Positions 6,639 to 14,497 of a DNA stretch of 32,418 nucleotides are shown in pieces. Each line of letters begins with the position of its first letter. Positions within the stretch are counted from its first letter, which is position 1. The notes beneath the pieces are model-generated. The model was not told the origin of the DNA, ran no database searches, and saw only the letters and a list, made by a program, of their open reading frames with translations. Source of the stretch: Bacillota bacterium (GTDB taxonomy: Bacteria > Bacillota > Sulfobacillia > RBS10-35 > Bu92); NCBI GenBank assembly GCA_014896375.1, contig JADBKN010000057.1:1-32418 (forward strand). The letters run 5' to 3'. The translations under genes and the position numbers were made by a program.

Positions 6639-7829
6639 ATGACGGCTGAGGACTTGCCCATCGCCCTCGTGACGGACGCCCGTTACCGCACGGCGCTGGC
6701 CGCCATCCGCGCGCTGGGGCGGGCGGGGGTGCCCGTCGCGGCGGCGGAGCGGGGTGATGTGCCCCCCGGGGACGTGCTCGGCTTCCACTCGCGCTACACT
6801 CGGGAGCGCCTCGCGCTCCCGCCGCCTGAGGAGGCGGAGGCTTACCTGGCGGCCATCGCGGATTGGGCGGCGCGCCGGCCGGGGCCCGTGGTGTGGCTGC
6901 CGGCGGCCGCCGCCTCCATGCGCGTGGCCGTCTTCCACCAGGACCGTCTGCCCCCGGGCGTGCGCACGGCGCTGCCCGCACGCGATGCGTTCCTCACGGC
7001 CGACGACAAGGCGGCGCTGCTCCGCACGGCGGCGGCGCACGGCGTCCCGGTGCCGGAGACGTGGGCGCGTGCTCCCGGGGAGACGGTGAGCGACTTCGCC
7101 CGCCGCGTGCGGTATCCGCTCGTCGTGAAGTATCGCAACGGCGAGGCGCTCGGGCTGCCGCCGGCGCGTCGTTACGCGGTCGTGCGCGACGCCGCGGCGT
7201 TCGAGCGCGTCTACGCGACCATGGACGCGCGGCAGCCCGGCCCCGTCGTGCAGGAGTACCTGCCGGGAGGCGGCTACGGTTTCGCGACGGTGATGGGGGA
7301 GGACGGCGAGCCGCTCGCCGCCTTCGCCCACCGGCGGCTGCGGGAGTACCCGGTGGGCGGGGGGCCCAGCTCGTTCGCGGAAAGCGTGCGCGATCCCGAA
7401 CTGGAACGGCTGGGGCTCACGCTCCTGCGCGCGCTCCGCTGGCGCGGCGTCGCCATGGTGGAGTTCAAGCAGGACGCCGCCGGGCGCCACCGGCTGATGG
7501 AGGTCAACCCGCGCTTTTGGGGGTCGCTCGCGCTGGCGGTGGCGGCCGGGGTGAACGTGCCGCTCGCCTGGTACGCGCTGGCCGCCGGGCGGCCGTTTGC
7601 GCCCGTGCGCGCGTGGCCCGCCGGCGTGCGCCTGCGCTTCCTCTTCCAGGACGCGCTGGCCGTGCGGGACCTCGTTCGCGCGCGCCGGGCCGGCCCGGGC
7701 CTGCTTCTTCGCTGGATGTGGGAGCTCTTCGACGGCTCCGTGACGGACGGCGTGTTCCAGCGCGACGATCCACGCCCGGGCTGGGCCTACCTGCGCCGCT
7801 CGCTGCGGCGCGCGGGCGAGGCGGCGTGA
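6639..7829 (+). CDS. ATP-grasp carboxylate-amine ligase
   Basis: 396 residues of the ATP-grasp fold: an N-terminal pre-ATP-grasp region (IALVTDARYRTALAAIRALGRAGV), the central domain from about residue 115 (YPLVVKYRNGEALGL lysine strand; VVQEYLPGGGYGFATVM) and the magnesium-binding end MVEFKQDAAGRHRLMEVNPRFWGSL with the usual E...N-x-R. The family joins a carboxylate to an amine through an acyl phosphate; the substrates are unknown. It lies 52 nt upstream of a polysaccharide deacetylase in the same direction, suggesting cell-wall or surface-polymer modification (inference). Confidence 0.85.
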   Translation: MTAEDLPIALVTDARYRTALAAIRALGRAGVPVAAAERGDVPPGDVLGFHSRYTRERLALPPPEEAEAYLAAIADWAARRPGPVVWLPAAAASMRVAVFHQDRLPPGVRTALPARDAFLTADDKAALLRTAAAHGVPVPETWARAPGETVSDFARRVRYPLVVKYRNGEALGLPPARRYAVVRDAAAFERVYATMDARQPGPVVQEYLPGGGYGFATVMGEDGEPLAAFAHRRLREYPVGGGPSSFAESVRDPELERLGLTLLRALRWRGVAMVEFKQDAAGRHRLMEVNPRFWGSLALAVAAGVNVPLAWYALAAGRPFAPVRAWPAGVRLRFLFQDALAVRDLVRARRAGPGLLLRWMWELFDGSVTDGVFQRDDPRPGWAYLRRSLRRAGEAA

Positions 7830-7881
7830 CCGCCCGGGAGCCCCTGGGGCCGTCGCCCGGCAGACGGAAGGGTGGGGCGCG

Positions 7882-9411
7882 ATGAGCGCGATCGACCGCC
7901 TGCGGCCGCTCGGCCGCAGGGTGAAGGCCTGGCGGGCGCGTGAGGACGCGGCGTTCCTGGATCCGGTGCGGCGGATCACGCGCGTCGCTCTACCGGGAGA
8001 GCGGCTCGTCGCCATGACGTTCGACGACGGACCCACGGCGGCGCCCGCGCGCCCGGGCGGCAGCCGCCCGCTGACGCTCGTCCTCGCGGAGACCCTGGAG
8101 CAGTTCGGCGCCGCCGGCACGTTCAACGTCATCGGCAGCACGGCGCACGGCTACCCGGACCGGCCCGGCCGTCCCGGCACGCCGTACTGGAACGGCGTGC
8201 GCTACGACCATTACCCCGACTTCGGCGCGGACGGAGAGGCCGGCGTGGCGGCCCGGCCGGACCTGGCGCGGCGCCTTGTGCGGGGCGGCCACGAGCTCGC
8301 GAACCACTCCTACGCGCACCTGCTCTTTGGGCCGAAGCCGCTCGTCTATCGGCGGCGCGCCTCGTTCCGCGGCGCGGCGGAGGCTGCGGCCGACCTCATC
8401 CGCCTACACGAGCTCGTCGAGCGCGAGACCGGGCAGACACTGCGCCTCGCCCGGCCGCCCCACTACGTGGACCGCACGCGCGATGGCCGCACGGCCTACG
8501 ATCTCTTCGACTGGATGGGCTACGCCTACCTCGCGGCGAGCTTCGACGGCGGCGGCTGGCTGCCGTCCTCCGGCGACTACCGCGCCGACGTCGATGCGAT
8601 GGTGCGGCCGCTGGAGCGCGCGCTGGCCGCCGACGCGGACGCGCTCTGCGGCCAGATCGTCTTCCAGAAGGACGGCTACAACATGTCGCGGCAGGCTCCC
8701 GTGGTCGACGCGCTGCCGAGGCAGCTGGAACGGCTTGCGGCGGCCGGGTACCGGGTGGTGACGGTGAGCGAGCTTTGCACCCTCTCGCCGTTTTCGGACC
8801 TGCCGCCCGGCGGGCCGGTGCAGGCGGCCGCGGCGCGGCTCCTGCACGCCGGGTTCGCCGTCGCCTACCGCGACAACGCCGTGCGCCCGGCGCGCCGCAT
8901 GACGGCGGCGGAGCTCGCGGTGACGATGCTCCCTCGGCGCGCGTGGCTGGCGGTGCTCGGGCGCCGGCTGGGCCTGGAGGGGGAGGCGCCGGCGTTGAGG
9001 GCGTGGGCGGCGGCGAACGCCGCACCCACGTGGCCCGCGGCGCCGCCGGCGCCGCCGGCGGCGGCAGGCCGCGCGCGGGCGCTCTACGCGGCCGCGTGGG
9101 CCTTCGCGCACGAGCTCCGGCTTTGGGGACGGAACGCGCCGCGCCCCGCGGAGGGCGTCGACGCCGACCGTCTCCGGCGGGCCGTGGCGGCGTGGCTGGA
9201 CGCGGCCGTGGCGCAGGGCGCGATGGAAGGGTCACAGGCGCAGGCGCGCTGGAGCGCCGCCGGCGCGGCGCTGGAGGCGGCGCTGGAGGGCGCGGCCGCG
9301 CGCGGCGGGCGGGCACGATTGCGCGGGGAAGTGCTGCCGGCGCTGGCGGAAGCGCTCGCGCCGGCTGCGGATGCCGTGCCGCACGCCGTCAGCCGCGCTT
9401 CTCTCCGATGA
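7882..9411 (+). CDS. Polysaccharide deacetylase with SLH-like C-terminal domain
   Basis: 509 residues. NodB/carbohydrate esterase 4 motifs are present: MTFDDGPT (D48, D49), HELANHSYAH (H142, H146 as metal ligands), ARPPHYVD, and a C-terminal YRVVTVSEL strand at about residue 295. After the catalytic domain, residues about 310-350 (AAARLLHAGFAVAYRDN, RPARRMTAAELAVTML) resemble one SLH repeat, which anchors proteins to cell-wall polymers. The remaining 150 residues are Ala-rich helical sequence I do not recognise. No signal peptide is seen, which is odd for a wall enzyme. Start ATG 7882 follows GGGTGGGG. It probably acts with the preceding ATP-grasp ligase. Its last 23 bp overlap the convergent vapC gene. 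Confidence 0.85.
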   Translation: MSAIDRLRPLGRRVKAWRAREDAAFLDPVRRITRVALPGERLVAMTFDDGPTAAPARPGGSRPLTLVLAETLEQFGAAGTFNVIGSTAHGYPDRPGRPGTPYWNGVRYDHYPDFGADGEAGVAARPDLARRLVRGGHELANHSYAHLLFGPKPLVYRRRASFRGAAEAAADLIRLHELVERETGQTLRLARPPHYVDRTRDGRTAYDLFDWMGYAYLAASFDGGGWLPSSGDYRADVDAMVRPLERALAADADALCGQIVFQKDGYNMSRQAPVVDALPRQLERLAAAGYRVVTVSELCTLSPFSDLPPGGPVQAAAARLLHAGFAVAYRDNAVRPARRMTAAELAVTMLPRRAWLAVLGRRLGLEGEAPALRAWAAANAAPTWPAAPPAPPAAAGRARALYAAAWAFAHELRLWGRNAPRPAEGVDADRLRRAVAAWLDAAVAQGAMEGSQAQARWSAAGAALEAALEGAAARGGRARLRGEVLPALAEALAPAADAVPHAVSRASLR

Positions 9412-9826
9412 CGAGGACGTCGACGGGCGCGCCGGATCGGCGGACCTGCGCAGCCAGCGCGGCGTCGGCCGTCCAGAAGGGGCATGGGCCGCCCGGTGCC
9501 GCCTTGGCCACGGCGAGGAAGGCCGCGTCGTAGAGTGTGAGAAGCTCCAGGCGGCCAGCCAGGTCCCAGGCCGCCTCACGGATTTCGCGAGTGTCGATGA
9601 AGCGGACGCCGAGATCGAGGAAGTCCCGCCAAGCGCGTTCGGCGTCTCCCTTGGTGAGCACGCCCGCACGCACCTGCTTTCGCAGCGCGCTGCCGACCTC
9701 GGCCCACGCAAAGGATGGGGAGACGACCTCGCTGTCACCGTCGAGAAGACGCGCCGCCACATCACTTCCCGGTTCAGGGACGACGAGCTTGACGAGCACG
9801 GAGCTGTCGAGGCAGAGGAGGCTCAA
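9389..9826 (-). CDS. vapC: PIN-domain ribonuclease toxin (VapC-like)
   Basis: 145 residues. All four PIN acidic residues are visible: D7 (LCLDSSVLVKL), E43 (FAWAEVGSAL), D100 (LYDAAFLAVA) and D121 (WTADAALA). By family it is a magnesium-dependent endoribonuclease, often acting on tRNA or rRNA. The TTG start at 9826 overlaps the vapB stop as TTGA, so synthesis is coupled to the antitoxin. The 3' end overlaps the convergent deacetylase gene by 23 bp. Confidence 0.87.
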   Translation of the reverse strand: MSLLCLDSSVLVKLVVPEPGSDVAARLLDGDSEVVSPSFAWAEVGSALRKQVRAGVLTKGDAERAWRDFLDLGVRFIDTREIREAAWDLAGRLELLTLYDAAFLAVAKAAPGGPCPFWTADAALAAQVRRSGAPVDVLVIGEKRG

Positions 9827-10116
9827 CTCGGTTCGCCCACCTTCCCACCGCCGGAATGGGCGACGCGCCCTTCGCGCAACGCTCGGATGTACTCGGTGGA
9901 ATCCCAGGCTCGGCCGCCCTTCCTCGCGATCTCCCCGCGATGGCGTGCCAATCGCGCGAGTACGGCCTCGCGCTCACGCCGTTCCAGGGCGGACGAGATC
10001 AAGTCGACGACCGTGTCGTTGTATGTGGCGCGCTGCTCCCTGGCGACGGCCACCAGGCGCTCCCAGGTCGCCTTCGGCAAACGTACCGTGAACTGCTTCG
10101 TCTCCTGGTCCACCAT
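9823..10116 (-). CDS. vapB: Ribbon-helix-helix antitoxin (VapB-like)
   Basis: About 97 residues. The N-terminus KQFTVRLPKATWERLVAVA..NDTVVDLISSALERR is a CopG/Arc-type ribbon-helix-helix domain; the charged C-terminal half should wrap the toxin. The ATG at 10116 is preferred because GGAGG lies five bases upstream; the ATG at 10155 lies inside the operator palindrome and has no SD. It is coupled to the downstream PIN toxin. It likely autorepresses through the palindrome at 10144-10162. Confidence 0.82.
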   Translation of the reverse strand: MVDQETKQFTVRLPKATWERLVAVAREQRATYNDTVVDLISSALERREREAVLARLARHRGEIARKGGRAWDSTEYIRALREGRVAHSGGGKVGEPS

Positions 10117-10131
10117 GACCGCCTCCAGGGC

Positions 10132-10162
10132 AGAATCGCAGTACGATTCTACCATAGAATCG
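10132..10162 (-). promoter_or_regulatory. vapBC promoter and palindromic operator
   Basis: CGATTCTA-CCA-TAGAATCG (10144-10162) is a perfect 8-bp inverted repeat with a 3-bp spacer, and a third half-site AGAATCG lies at 10132-10138. On the minus strand the palindrome contains TGGTAGAAT, an extended -10 element. A bound RHH antitoxin would therefore block RNA polymerase directly. The region is conspicuously AT-rich for this genome. Confidence 0.65.
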
Positions 10163-10179
10163 GCCGGCCAGTGCCCGTT

Positions 10180-10998
10180 TCAGTCGCCGCCCGACTCCTC
10201 CCACATGCGGCTGAGCTTCTGGTACGTCTCCGGGAAGTGGGCCTCATACCTTAAGTAGTGCGGGATGGGGTAGCGCACGCCGCCCTTGTGCGTCCCTTCC
10301 AGGCCGGCGACGATCTCCTCCGCACGCTCATAGGGGAAGCTGAACGCCATCTCGTGGTCCTGCGTCTGGCCGAAGACGCGGTCGCCGTAGCAGGGGAGGA
10401 TCACCTGCGGCTCCCGTTCCCGCACGGCGCGGACGATGAGGTCCGCGCAGTCGGCGCGGGCCGAGAAGCGCGAGACGAGCTCCCCGCCGCGACGCCAGAG
10501 GGCGGCCGCCACGAGCACCATCACCTGCGCCGAGTTCCCGTAGACGACGACCGCGTCCGGCGTGAACGCCGCCCGTGCCAGCGGGCCAAGGACGACCACG
10601 CCGTGCTCCTCCGGCGGGAGCTTCGGCACGGCCGCCTCCGTGCGCGCGGCCGCCTCCTGCGTCTCCGTGTACATGCCGTGCGCCAGGCTGCCCCGCGTGT
10701 AGTACTCCAGGGCCGGCTTGAAGCCGAAGGCCACCTGGGCGATGGGGCAGGAGAGGTCGGCCGTGTCGACGGCCACCGTCCACCCGTACCGCCGCGCGAT
10801 GCTCACGCCCTGGCAGATCGTGATGCGCGCGCCCAGGTCCTCCTTCGGCCGGCGCGCCTTCTCCGGCAGCGGCTCGCCCTGGGGCCAGATGCGCGCCGCC
10901 ACGGGAAATGTGTCCGGCCGCACGTACCGCTCGATCGCAGCCGCCAACTGAGCGTTGTCCACCGGCTTCGCCCCCTGTTCGTGATCCCTCTCCGTCAC
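10180..10998 (-). CDS. DUF169 family protein
   Basis: 272 residues, soluble, no signal peptide. It resembles the DUF169 family through features such as ARITICQGVSIARRYGW, LSCPIAQVAFGF, VVVYGNSAQVMVLVAA, LPCYGDRVFGQTQDHEMAFSFPYERA and GVRYPIPHYL. Conserved cysteines (CQG, LSCP, LPCYGD) hint at a metal or thiol role, but no biochemical function is known to me. It is the last gene of the GS-IclR-cupin-lactonase operon and starts (GTG) six bases after the lactonase stop. Its job in that pathway cannot be inferred beyond association. Confidence 0.75.
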   Translation of the reverse strand: MTERDHEQGAKPVDNAQLAAAIERYVRPDTFPVAARIWPQGEPLPEKARRPKEDLGARITICQGVSIARRYGWTVAVDTADLSCPIAQVAFGFKPALEYYTRGSLAHGMYTETQEAAARTEAAVPKLPPEEHGVVVLGPLARAAFTPDAVVVYGNSAQVMVLVAAALWRRGGELVSRFSARADCADLIVRAVREREPQVILPCYGDRVFGQTQDHEMAFSFPYERAEEIVAGLEGTHKGGVRYPIPHYLRYEAHFPETYQKLSRMWEESGGD

Positions 10999-11004
10999 TG
11001 CGGT

Positions 11005-11748
11005 TCACGCCTGGTAGCGGCGCCACTCCGGAAGCGCAGCCTGTTCCGTGTCGTGCCCGAAGAAGACGCGCGCCCCGGCGGACTGCGCCAGCTCCCGCAG
11101 GCGCGCCACACTGCGCTCCGCGCGCTCCGGCTCAGAGAAGGCGCCTGGCTCGCCCTCCCAGTTCTCCCGCGTGTAGACCGCGTCGATCGTGAGGAGGATC
11201 GGCGCCTCGCCGGCCGGCTCCACCAGCACCGAGGTATGCCCGGGCGTGTGCCCGGGTGTGTGCAGCAGGCGCAGCCCCGGCGCGAGCTCGCGGTCCCCGG
11301 CGTACGGCCGGTAGACCGGACCCTCCGGGAAACACTCGGGCCACACCTCGCCGCGCCGCGCCAGGGCGTGCTCCTCCTCCTGAAGGAGGACGGGCACGTC
11401 CGCGAACGCCGCGAGGCCGCCGCCGTGGTCGAAGTGCAGGTGCGTGGCCACGACCGCATCCACGTCCTGCGGCCGCAACCCCAGGCGCCCCAGGACGGCC
11501 GTGACGTGGTCGTCCGCCGTCATCTCAGGGAGGATGAGGCCCTCGTCCTCCGTGCCCTTGAAGTAGTCCGGGTTGGCCACGCAGGAGCGCGGCATGCCGG
11601 TGTCCACGAGGAAGAGGCCGTCCGCCGCCTCGATGAGGTACATCCAGATCGGCAGGCGGATCTTCTGGCCGCGCGGCCGCCGCGGCATGAGCACGGACGC
11701 GTCCACGACGCACCCGCCGGCCTTCAGCATGCGCAGCCGCCGGATCAC
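11005..11748 (-). CDS. AiiA-type N-acyl-homoserine lactonase family hydrolase
   Basis: 247 residues, nearly the length of AiiA (250). Dinuclear zinc ligands are all present: H103, H105, D107, H108 in THLHFDHGGG, H167 in HTPGHTPGH, D189 in LLTIDAVYT and H232 in FFGHDTEQ; Y192 matches the catalytic Tyr194 of AiiA. YLIEAADGLFLVDTGMP and GTEDEGLILPEMT also follow AiiA closely. By family it opens the lactone ring of acyl-homoserine lactones; a different lactone is equally possible. The GTG start overlaps the cupin stop (GTGA), so it is part of the IclR-linked operon rather than a stand-alone quorum-quenching gene. Confidence 0.85.
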   Translation of the reverse strand: MIRRLRMLKAGGCVVDASVLMPRRPRGQKIRLPIWMYLIEAADGLFLVDTGMPRSCVANPDYFKGTEDEGLILPEMTADDHVTAVLGRLGLRPQDVDAVVATHLHFDHGGGLAAFADVPVLLQEEEHALARRGEVWPECFPEGPVYRPYAGDRELAPGLRLLHTPGHTPGHTSVLVEPAGEAPILLTIDAVYTRENWEGEPGAFSEPERAERSVARLRELAQSAGARVFFGHDTEQAALPEWRRYQA

Positions 11749-12179
11749 GCGCCGCCCCCCTCGCGCCGGCGCTTCTCGGCCGCCTCCTGGAGCGCCTTGA
11801 ACGCCTGGCGCGGCGGGTTGAAGACGTCCAACGCGAAGCAGCCCTTCTCATACGTGCGTGCCGAGTGCGGAACGTTCGGCGGGATCCAGTAGACGTCGCC
11901 GCGGCGGCACAGGCGCTTCTCGCCGTTGATGTCGAACTCGTATTCCCCGTCGATCACGAGGCCCATCTGCTCCTCCGGGTGGGAGTGCTCCGGCGCCACG
12001 CTGTGCGGCTCCATGTACACGAAACTCAGCATGAGGTTCTCGCCCCAGATGGGTTTCAGCACCAGGCCCGCCGCCGCCTCGAAGCCGGTGACCTCGTCCA
12101 GGTGGAAGAAGCGGCCCTTGCGGCTGCGGTCCTGGGCGCCCGACTCCACGTTGAAGTAGTCGCGGTTGAACTCCGCCAC
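11745..12179 (-). CDS. Single-domain cupin protein
   Basis: 144 residues. Cupin motif 1 is HSHPEEQMGLVIDGEYEF (metal ligands H65, H67, with Q71 or E70) and motif 2 is RRGDVYWIPPNVPHSA (H105), so one metal ion is expected. Such proteins act as isomerases, dioxygenases or ligand sensors; nothing here decides between them. The GTG start at 12179 lies six bases after the iclR stop, with the SD (AAAGGGG) inside the end of iclR; the stop overlaps the lactonase start. Co-translation with the regulator and the hydrolase suggests a small-molecule enzyme in the same pathway. Confidence 0.8.
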   Translation of the reverse strand: MAEFNRDYFNVESGAQDRSRKGRFFHLDEVTGFEAAAGLVLKPIWGENLMLSFVYMEPHSVAPEHSHPEEQMGLVIDGEYEFDINGEKRLCRRGDVYWIPPNVPHSARTYEKGCFALDVFNPPRQAFKALQEAAEKRRREGGGA

Positions 12180-12185
12180 GTCCGT

Positions 12186-13106
12186 TCAGCCCCTTTCTTC
12201 CTTGAAGGGTGCGATCCCCTGGCTGACGCCGCCCGCCGCCGCGCCCTCTTCCTCGCGGGCGTCGTGGCCGAGCGCGCGGGAGATCGCCCTCCCGGCCGCC
12301 TTGATGGCGTCGAGGTGGCGCATGGCGGCGGCCCGGTCCCAGCGCACGCTCGGCCCGGCCACGGAGACGGCCCCCACCACGCGCCCGTCCTGGTCGCGCA
12401 CCGGCACGGCCACGCAGAACACGCCCAAGATGAACTCTTCGTCGTCCAGCGCGTAGCCGCGCCGACGGACCAGCTCCAACTGCGCCTCCAGCTCCTCCGG
12501 GTCCGTCACCGTGCGCGGCGTGTAGGGCACGAGCTCCCTCGGCTCCACGCGCACGTCCGGACGGAAGGCCAGCACCGCCTTGCCCATGGCGGTGCAGTGG
12601 CACGGCACCCGGGAACCGACGTCCACGCCCCAGCGCAGCGCGTGGGCGGAGACGGAGCGCGCGACGTACTCGATCTCCCGTCCCGCCAGCATGCCCAGGT
12701 TGGCCGTCTCGCCGGTGCGCGCGCGCAGCTCGTCCAGCCGGCGCTGCACGACGGCCGGCAGCCCGCGGAGCCAGGCCGACTTCGCCCCCAGCCGGTAGCG
12801 GCCGTCCGGGCCTACGTGCACGAAGCCCCGCATCTTCAATGTGCGCAGCAGGCGGTGCGCCGTCGACTTGGCGATGCCGCTCGCCTGGGCGAGCTCCGTC
12901 AGGGACTGCGGCTGCTTGCGGATGAGCGCCTCCAGCACCGCGAGACCCCGGTCCAGCGCGCGCGTCGCGCCGGACGCGGACCCGTTCGCGCTCCCGGCGC
13001 CGGTTGCGGCGCCGTTCCGTGCCCCGGTGGCGGCTCCGTTCCGCACCCCGGCGGCGCGGGCCTCGCCGCCCCCGGCGCCCCCTGCGCCCCCGGCGCCGCG
13101 CCCCAA
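12186..13106 (-). CDS. IclR family transcriptional regulator
   Basis: Up to 306 residues. After an N-terminal low-complexity stretch (Gly/Ala rich, with the 8-residue unit RNGAATGA repeated), the winged helix covers about residues 50-110 (ALDRGLAVLEAL, SLTELAQASGIAKSTAHRLL, RYRLG), followed by the IclR effector-binding domain (YVARSVSAHALRWGVDVG, PCHCTAMGKAVLAF, RRRGYALDDEEFILGVFCVAVPV, VGAVSVAGPS). The TTG at 13106 or GTG at 13046 could be the start; family length favours the later one. It lies between the synthetase and the cupin. Its likely operators are the GTTCCA-N5-TGGAAC palindromes at 14481 and 15911, matching the TTCCA...TGGAA shape known for IclR-family sites. Confidence 0.87.
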   Translation of the reverse strand: MGRGAGGAGGAGGGEARAAGVRNGAATGARNGAATGAGSANGSASGATRALDRGLAVLEALIRKQPQSLTELAQASGIAKSTAHRLLRTLKMRGFVHVGPDGRYRLGAKSAWLRGLPAVVQRRLDELRARTGETANLGMLAGREIEYVARSVSAHALRWGVDVGSRVPCHCTAMGKAVLAFRPDVRVEPRELVPYTPRTVTDPEELEAQLELVRRRGYALDDEEFILGVFCVAVPVRDQDGRVVGAVSVAGPSVRWDRAAAMRHLDAIKAAGRAISRALGHDAREEEGAAAGGVSQGIAPFKEERG

Positions 13107-13113
13107 GGGCGGC

Positions 13114-14448
13114 CTAGAAGAGCTCGGCGTACTCGTTCACCTCCCAGTCGGTCACGTGGTCCCGGAAGCGCCGCAGCTCCGAGTTCTTGAGCGCCGTGTA
13201 GGAGCGGACGAAGTCGGCGCCCAGCATCTCCACGAGCACCTCGTCGCGGTTCAGCGCGTCCAGCGCCTCCTCGAGGCTCTGCGGCAGGGGCGGCAGGCTC
13301 GCGTCCGCGTAGGCGTCGCGGTCGACGACCGGCGCCGGCGGCTCCAGCTTGCGGCGGATGCCGTCGAGGCCCGCCGCCAGCACCGCGGCGAGGAGGTGAT
13401 AGGCATTGTTGTCCGCGCCGGGCAGGCGGTTCTCCAGGTGCGTGCCCTGACCCCGTGCCTTGGGCACGCGGATCATGCACATGCGGTTCTCGTATCCCCA
13501 GGAGACGTTCGCCGGGGCGAAGGTGTACGGCCGCAGGCGCTTGTAGCTGTTGATCGTCGGGTTGGCCAGAGCGCAGATGGCGCGCGCGTGGGCGAGCTCC
13601 CCGGCGATGAAGTGGCGCGCGATGTCCGAGAGCCCGTCCGGCGCGTCGGGGTCGTAGAAGGCGTTCGTGCCGTCGAGGCGGTACAGCGAGTGGTGCAGGT
13701 GGGAGCCGCTGCCGCTGCGGCCCGTGAGCGGCTTCGTCATGAAGGTGGCGAGGTAGCCCTTCTGCTGCATCAGTTCCTTCACGGACGTCTTGTAGTACAT
13801 CGCGTGGTCGGCGGCGCGCACGGCCGGCTGGTGCTTCATGGAGATCTCGAACTGGCCGGGGCCGTACTCCGTGTTCGCCGCCTCGATGCCCAGGCCGATG
13901 GCGTTGAGGCCCACCGAGATGGCGTTGAGGATGTCGTCCACCTGCGCCTGCTTCACCTCGGCGTAACAGTTGAGGCCCGTCCAGGAGGGCTCGTAGCCGT
14001 CGGGCGCCAGGCGCCGGAACACGTAGAACTCGAACTCGCACGCGGCGCGCGCGGTGAAGCCCTCCCGCCGCAGCTCCTCCACCACGCGGGAGAGGATGCG
14101 CCGCGGCGCGATCTCCACGGGGTTGCCGTCGAGGTCGTAGAGATCGGCGATCACGCGCGCCGTGCCCGGCGCCCAGGGGAGGATCGTGAACGTCTCCAGA
14201 TCCGGGCGCAGGAGCCAGCTCCCGTACCCTCCGGCCCAGCCCCCGCCGGCCTCCAGGACGAAGTTGGCCGACGTGTCCACGGAGAGCATGGCGGAGGGAT
14301 ACTGCACGCCGTGCTCGATGACGTCCTCCAAGAACGCTTCGGCCGGAATGTTGCGCGCGCGCGCCACGTTGGTGTTGTCGTTGAAGACGACGCGCACCGT
14401 GCGGATGCCCCGCTCTTCGATCAGCCGGCGGACGTCCTGCGGTGTCAC
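13114..14448 (-). CDS. Glutamine synthetase-like gamma-glutamyl ligase
   Basis: 444 residues, the normal GSI length. Core motifs: EFEFYVF, EYGPGQFEISM, GSGSHLHHSL, PTINSYKRLRPYTFAP, ENRMCMIRVP and ENRLPGADNNAY, which cover metal, ATP and glutamate sites. The loop that holds Asp50/Ser53 for ammonium in true GS (DGSS) is changed to VDTS at residues 57-60, and the adenylylation segment NLYDLP is absent. This favours a PuuA/IpuC-like enzyme that joins glutamate to an amine rather than ammonia (inference). The GTG at 14448 has GGGGGA six bases upstream. It heads the operon with iclR, cupin, lactonase and DUF169, behind an IclR-type palindrome. Confidence 0.85.
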   Translation of the reverse strand: MTPQDVRRLIEERGIRTVRVVFNDNTNVARARNIPAEAFLEDVIEHGVQYPSAMLSVDTSANFVLEAGGGWAGGYGSWLLRPDLETFTILPWAPGTARVIADLYDLDGNPVEIAPRRILSRVVEELRREGFTARAACEFEFYVFRRLAPDGYEPSWTGLNCYAEVKQAQVDDILNAISVGLNAIGLGIEAANTEYGPGQFEISMKHQPAVRAADHAMYYKTSVKELMQQKGYLATFMTKPLTGRSGSGSHLHHSLYRLDGTNAFYDPDAPDGLSDIARHFIAGELAHARAICALANPTINSYKRLRPYTFAPANVSWGYENRMCMIRVPKARGQGTHLENRLPGADNNAYHLLAAVLAAGLDGIRRKLEPPAPVVDRDAYADASLPPLPQSLEEALDALNRDEVLVEMLGADFVRSYTALKNSELRRFRDHVTDWEVNEYAELF

Positions 14449-14480
14449 CCTGCTTCCCCCTTGTCCTGGCCGCGCCGCCG

Positions 14481-14497
14481 GTTCCATAAAGTGGAAC
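14481..14497. promoter_or_regulatory. IclR-type operator 1 (synthetase operon)
   Basis: GTTCCATAAAGTGGAAC is a perfect 6-bp inverted repeat with a 5-bp spacer, 33 bp upstream of the synthetase start at 14448. Same length and arms as the site at 15911-15927, and shaped like known IclR-family sites. The spacer includes a rare AT run, so it probably overlaps the promoter. Confidence 0.7.

Noticed and set aside
5286-8141. Very long minus-strand open frame of 951 codons
   Set aside because: Its composition is His/Arg/Asp-rich shadow sequence of the permease, ATP-grasp and deacetylase genes, with no domain or SD. Long antisense frames are normal at this GC content.
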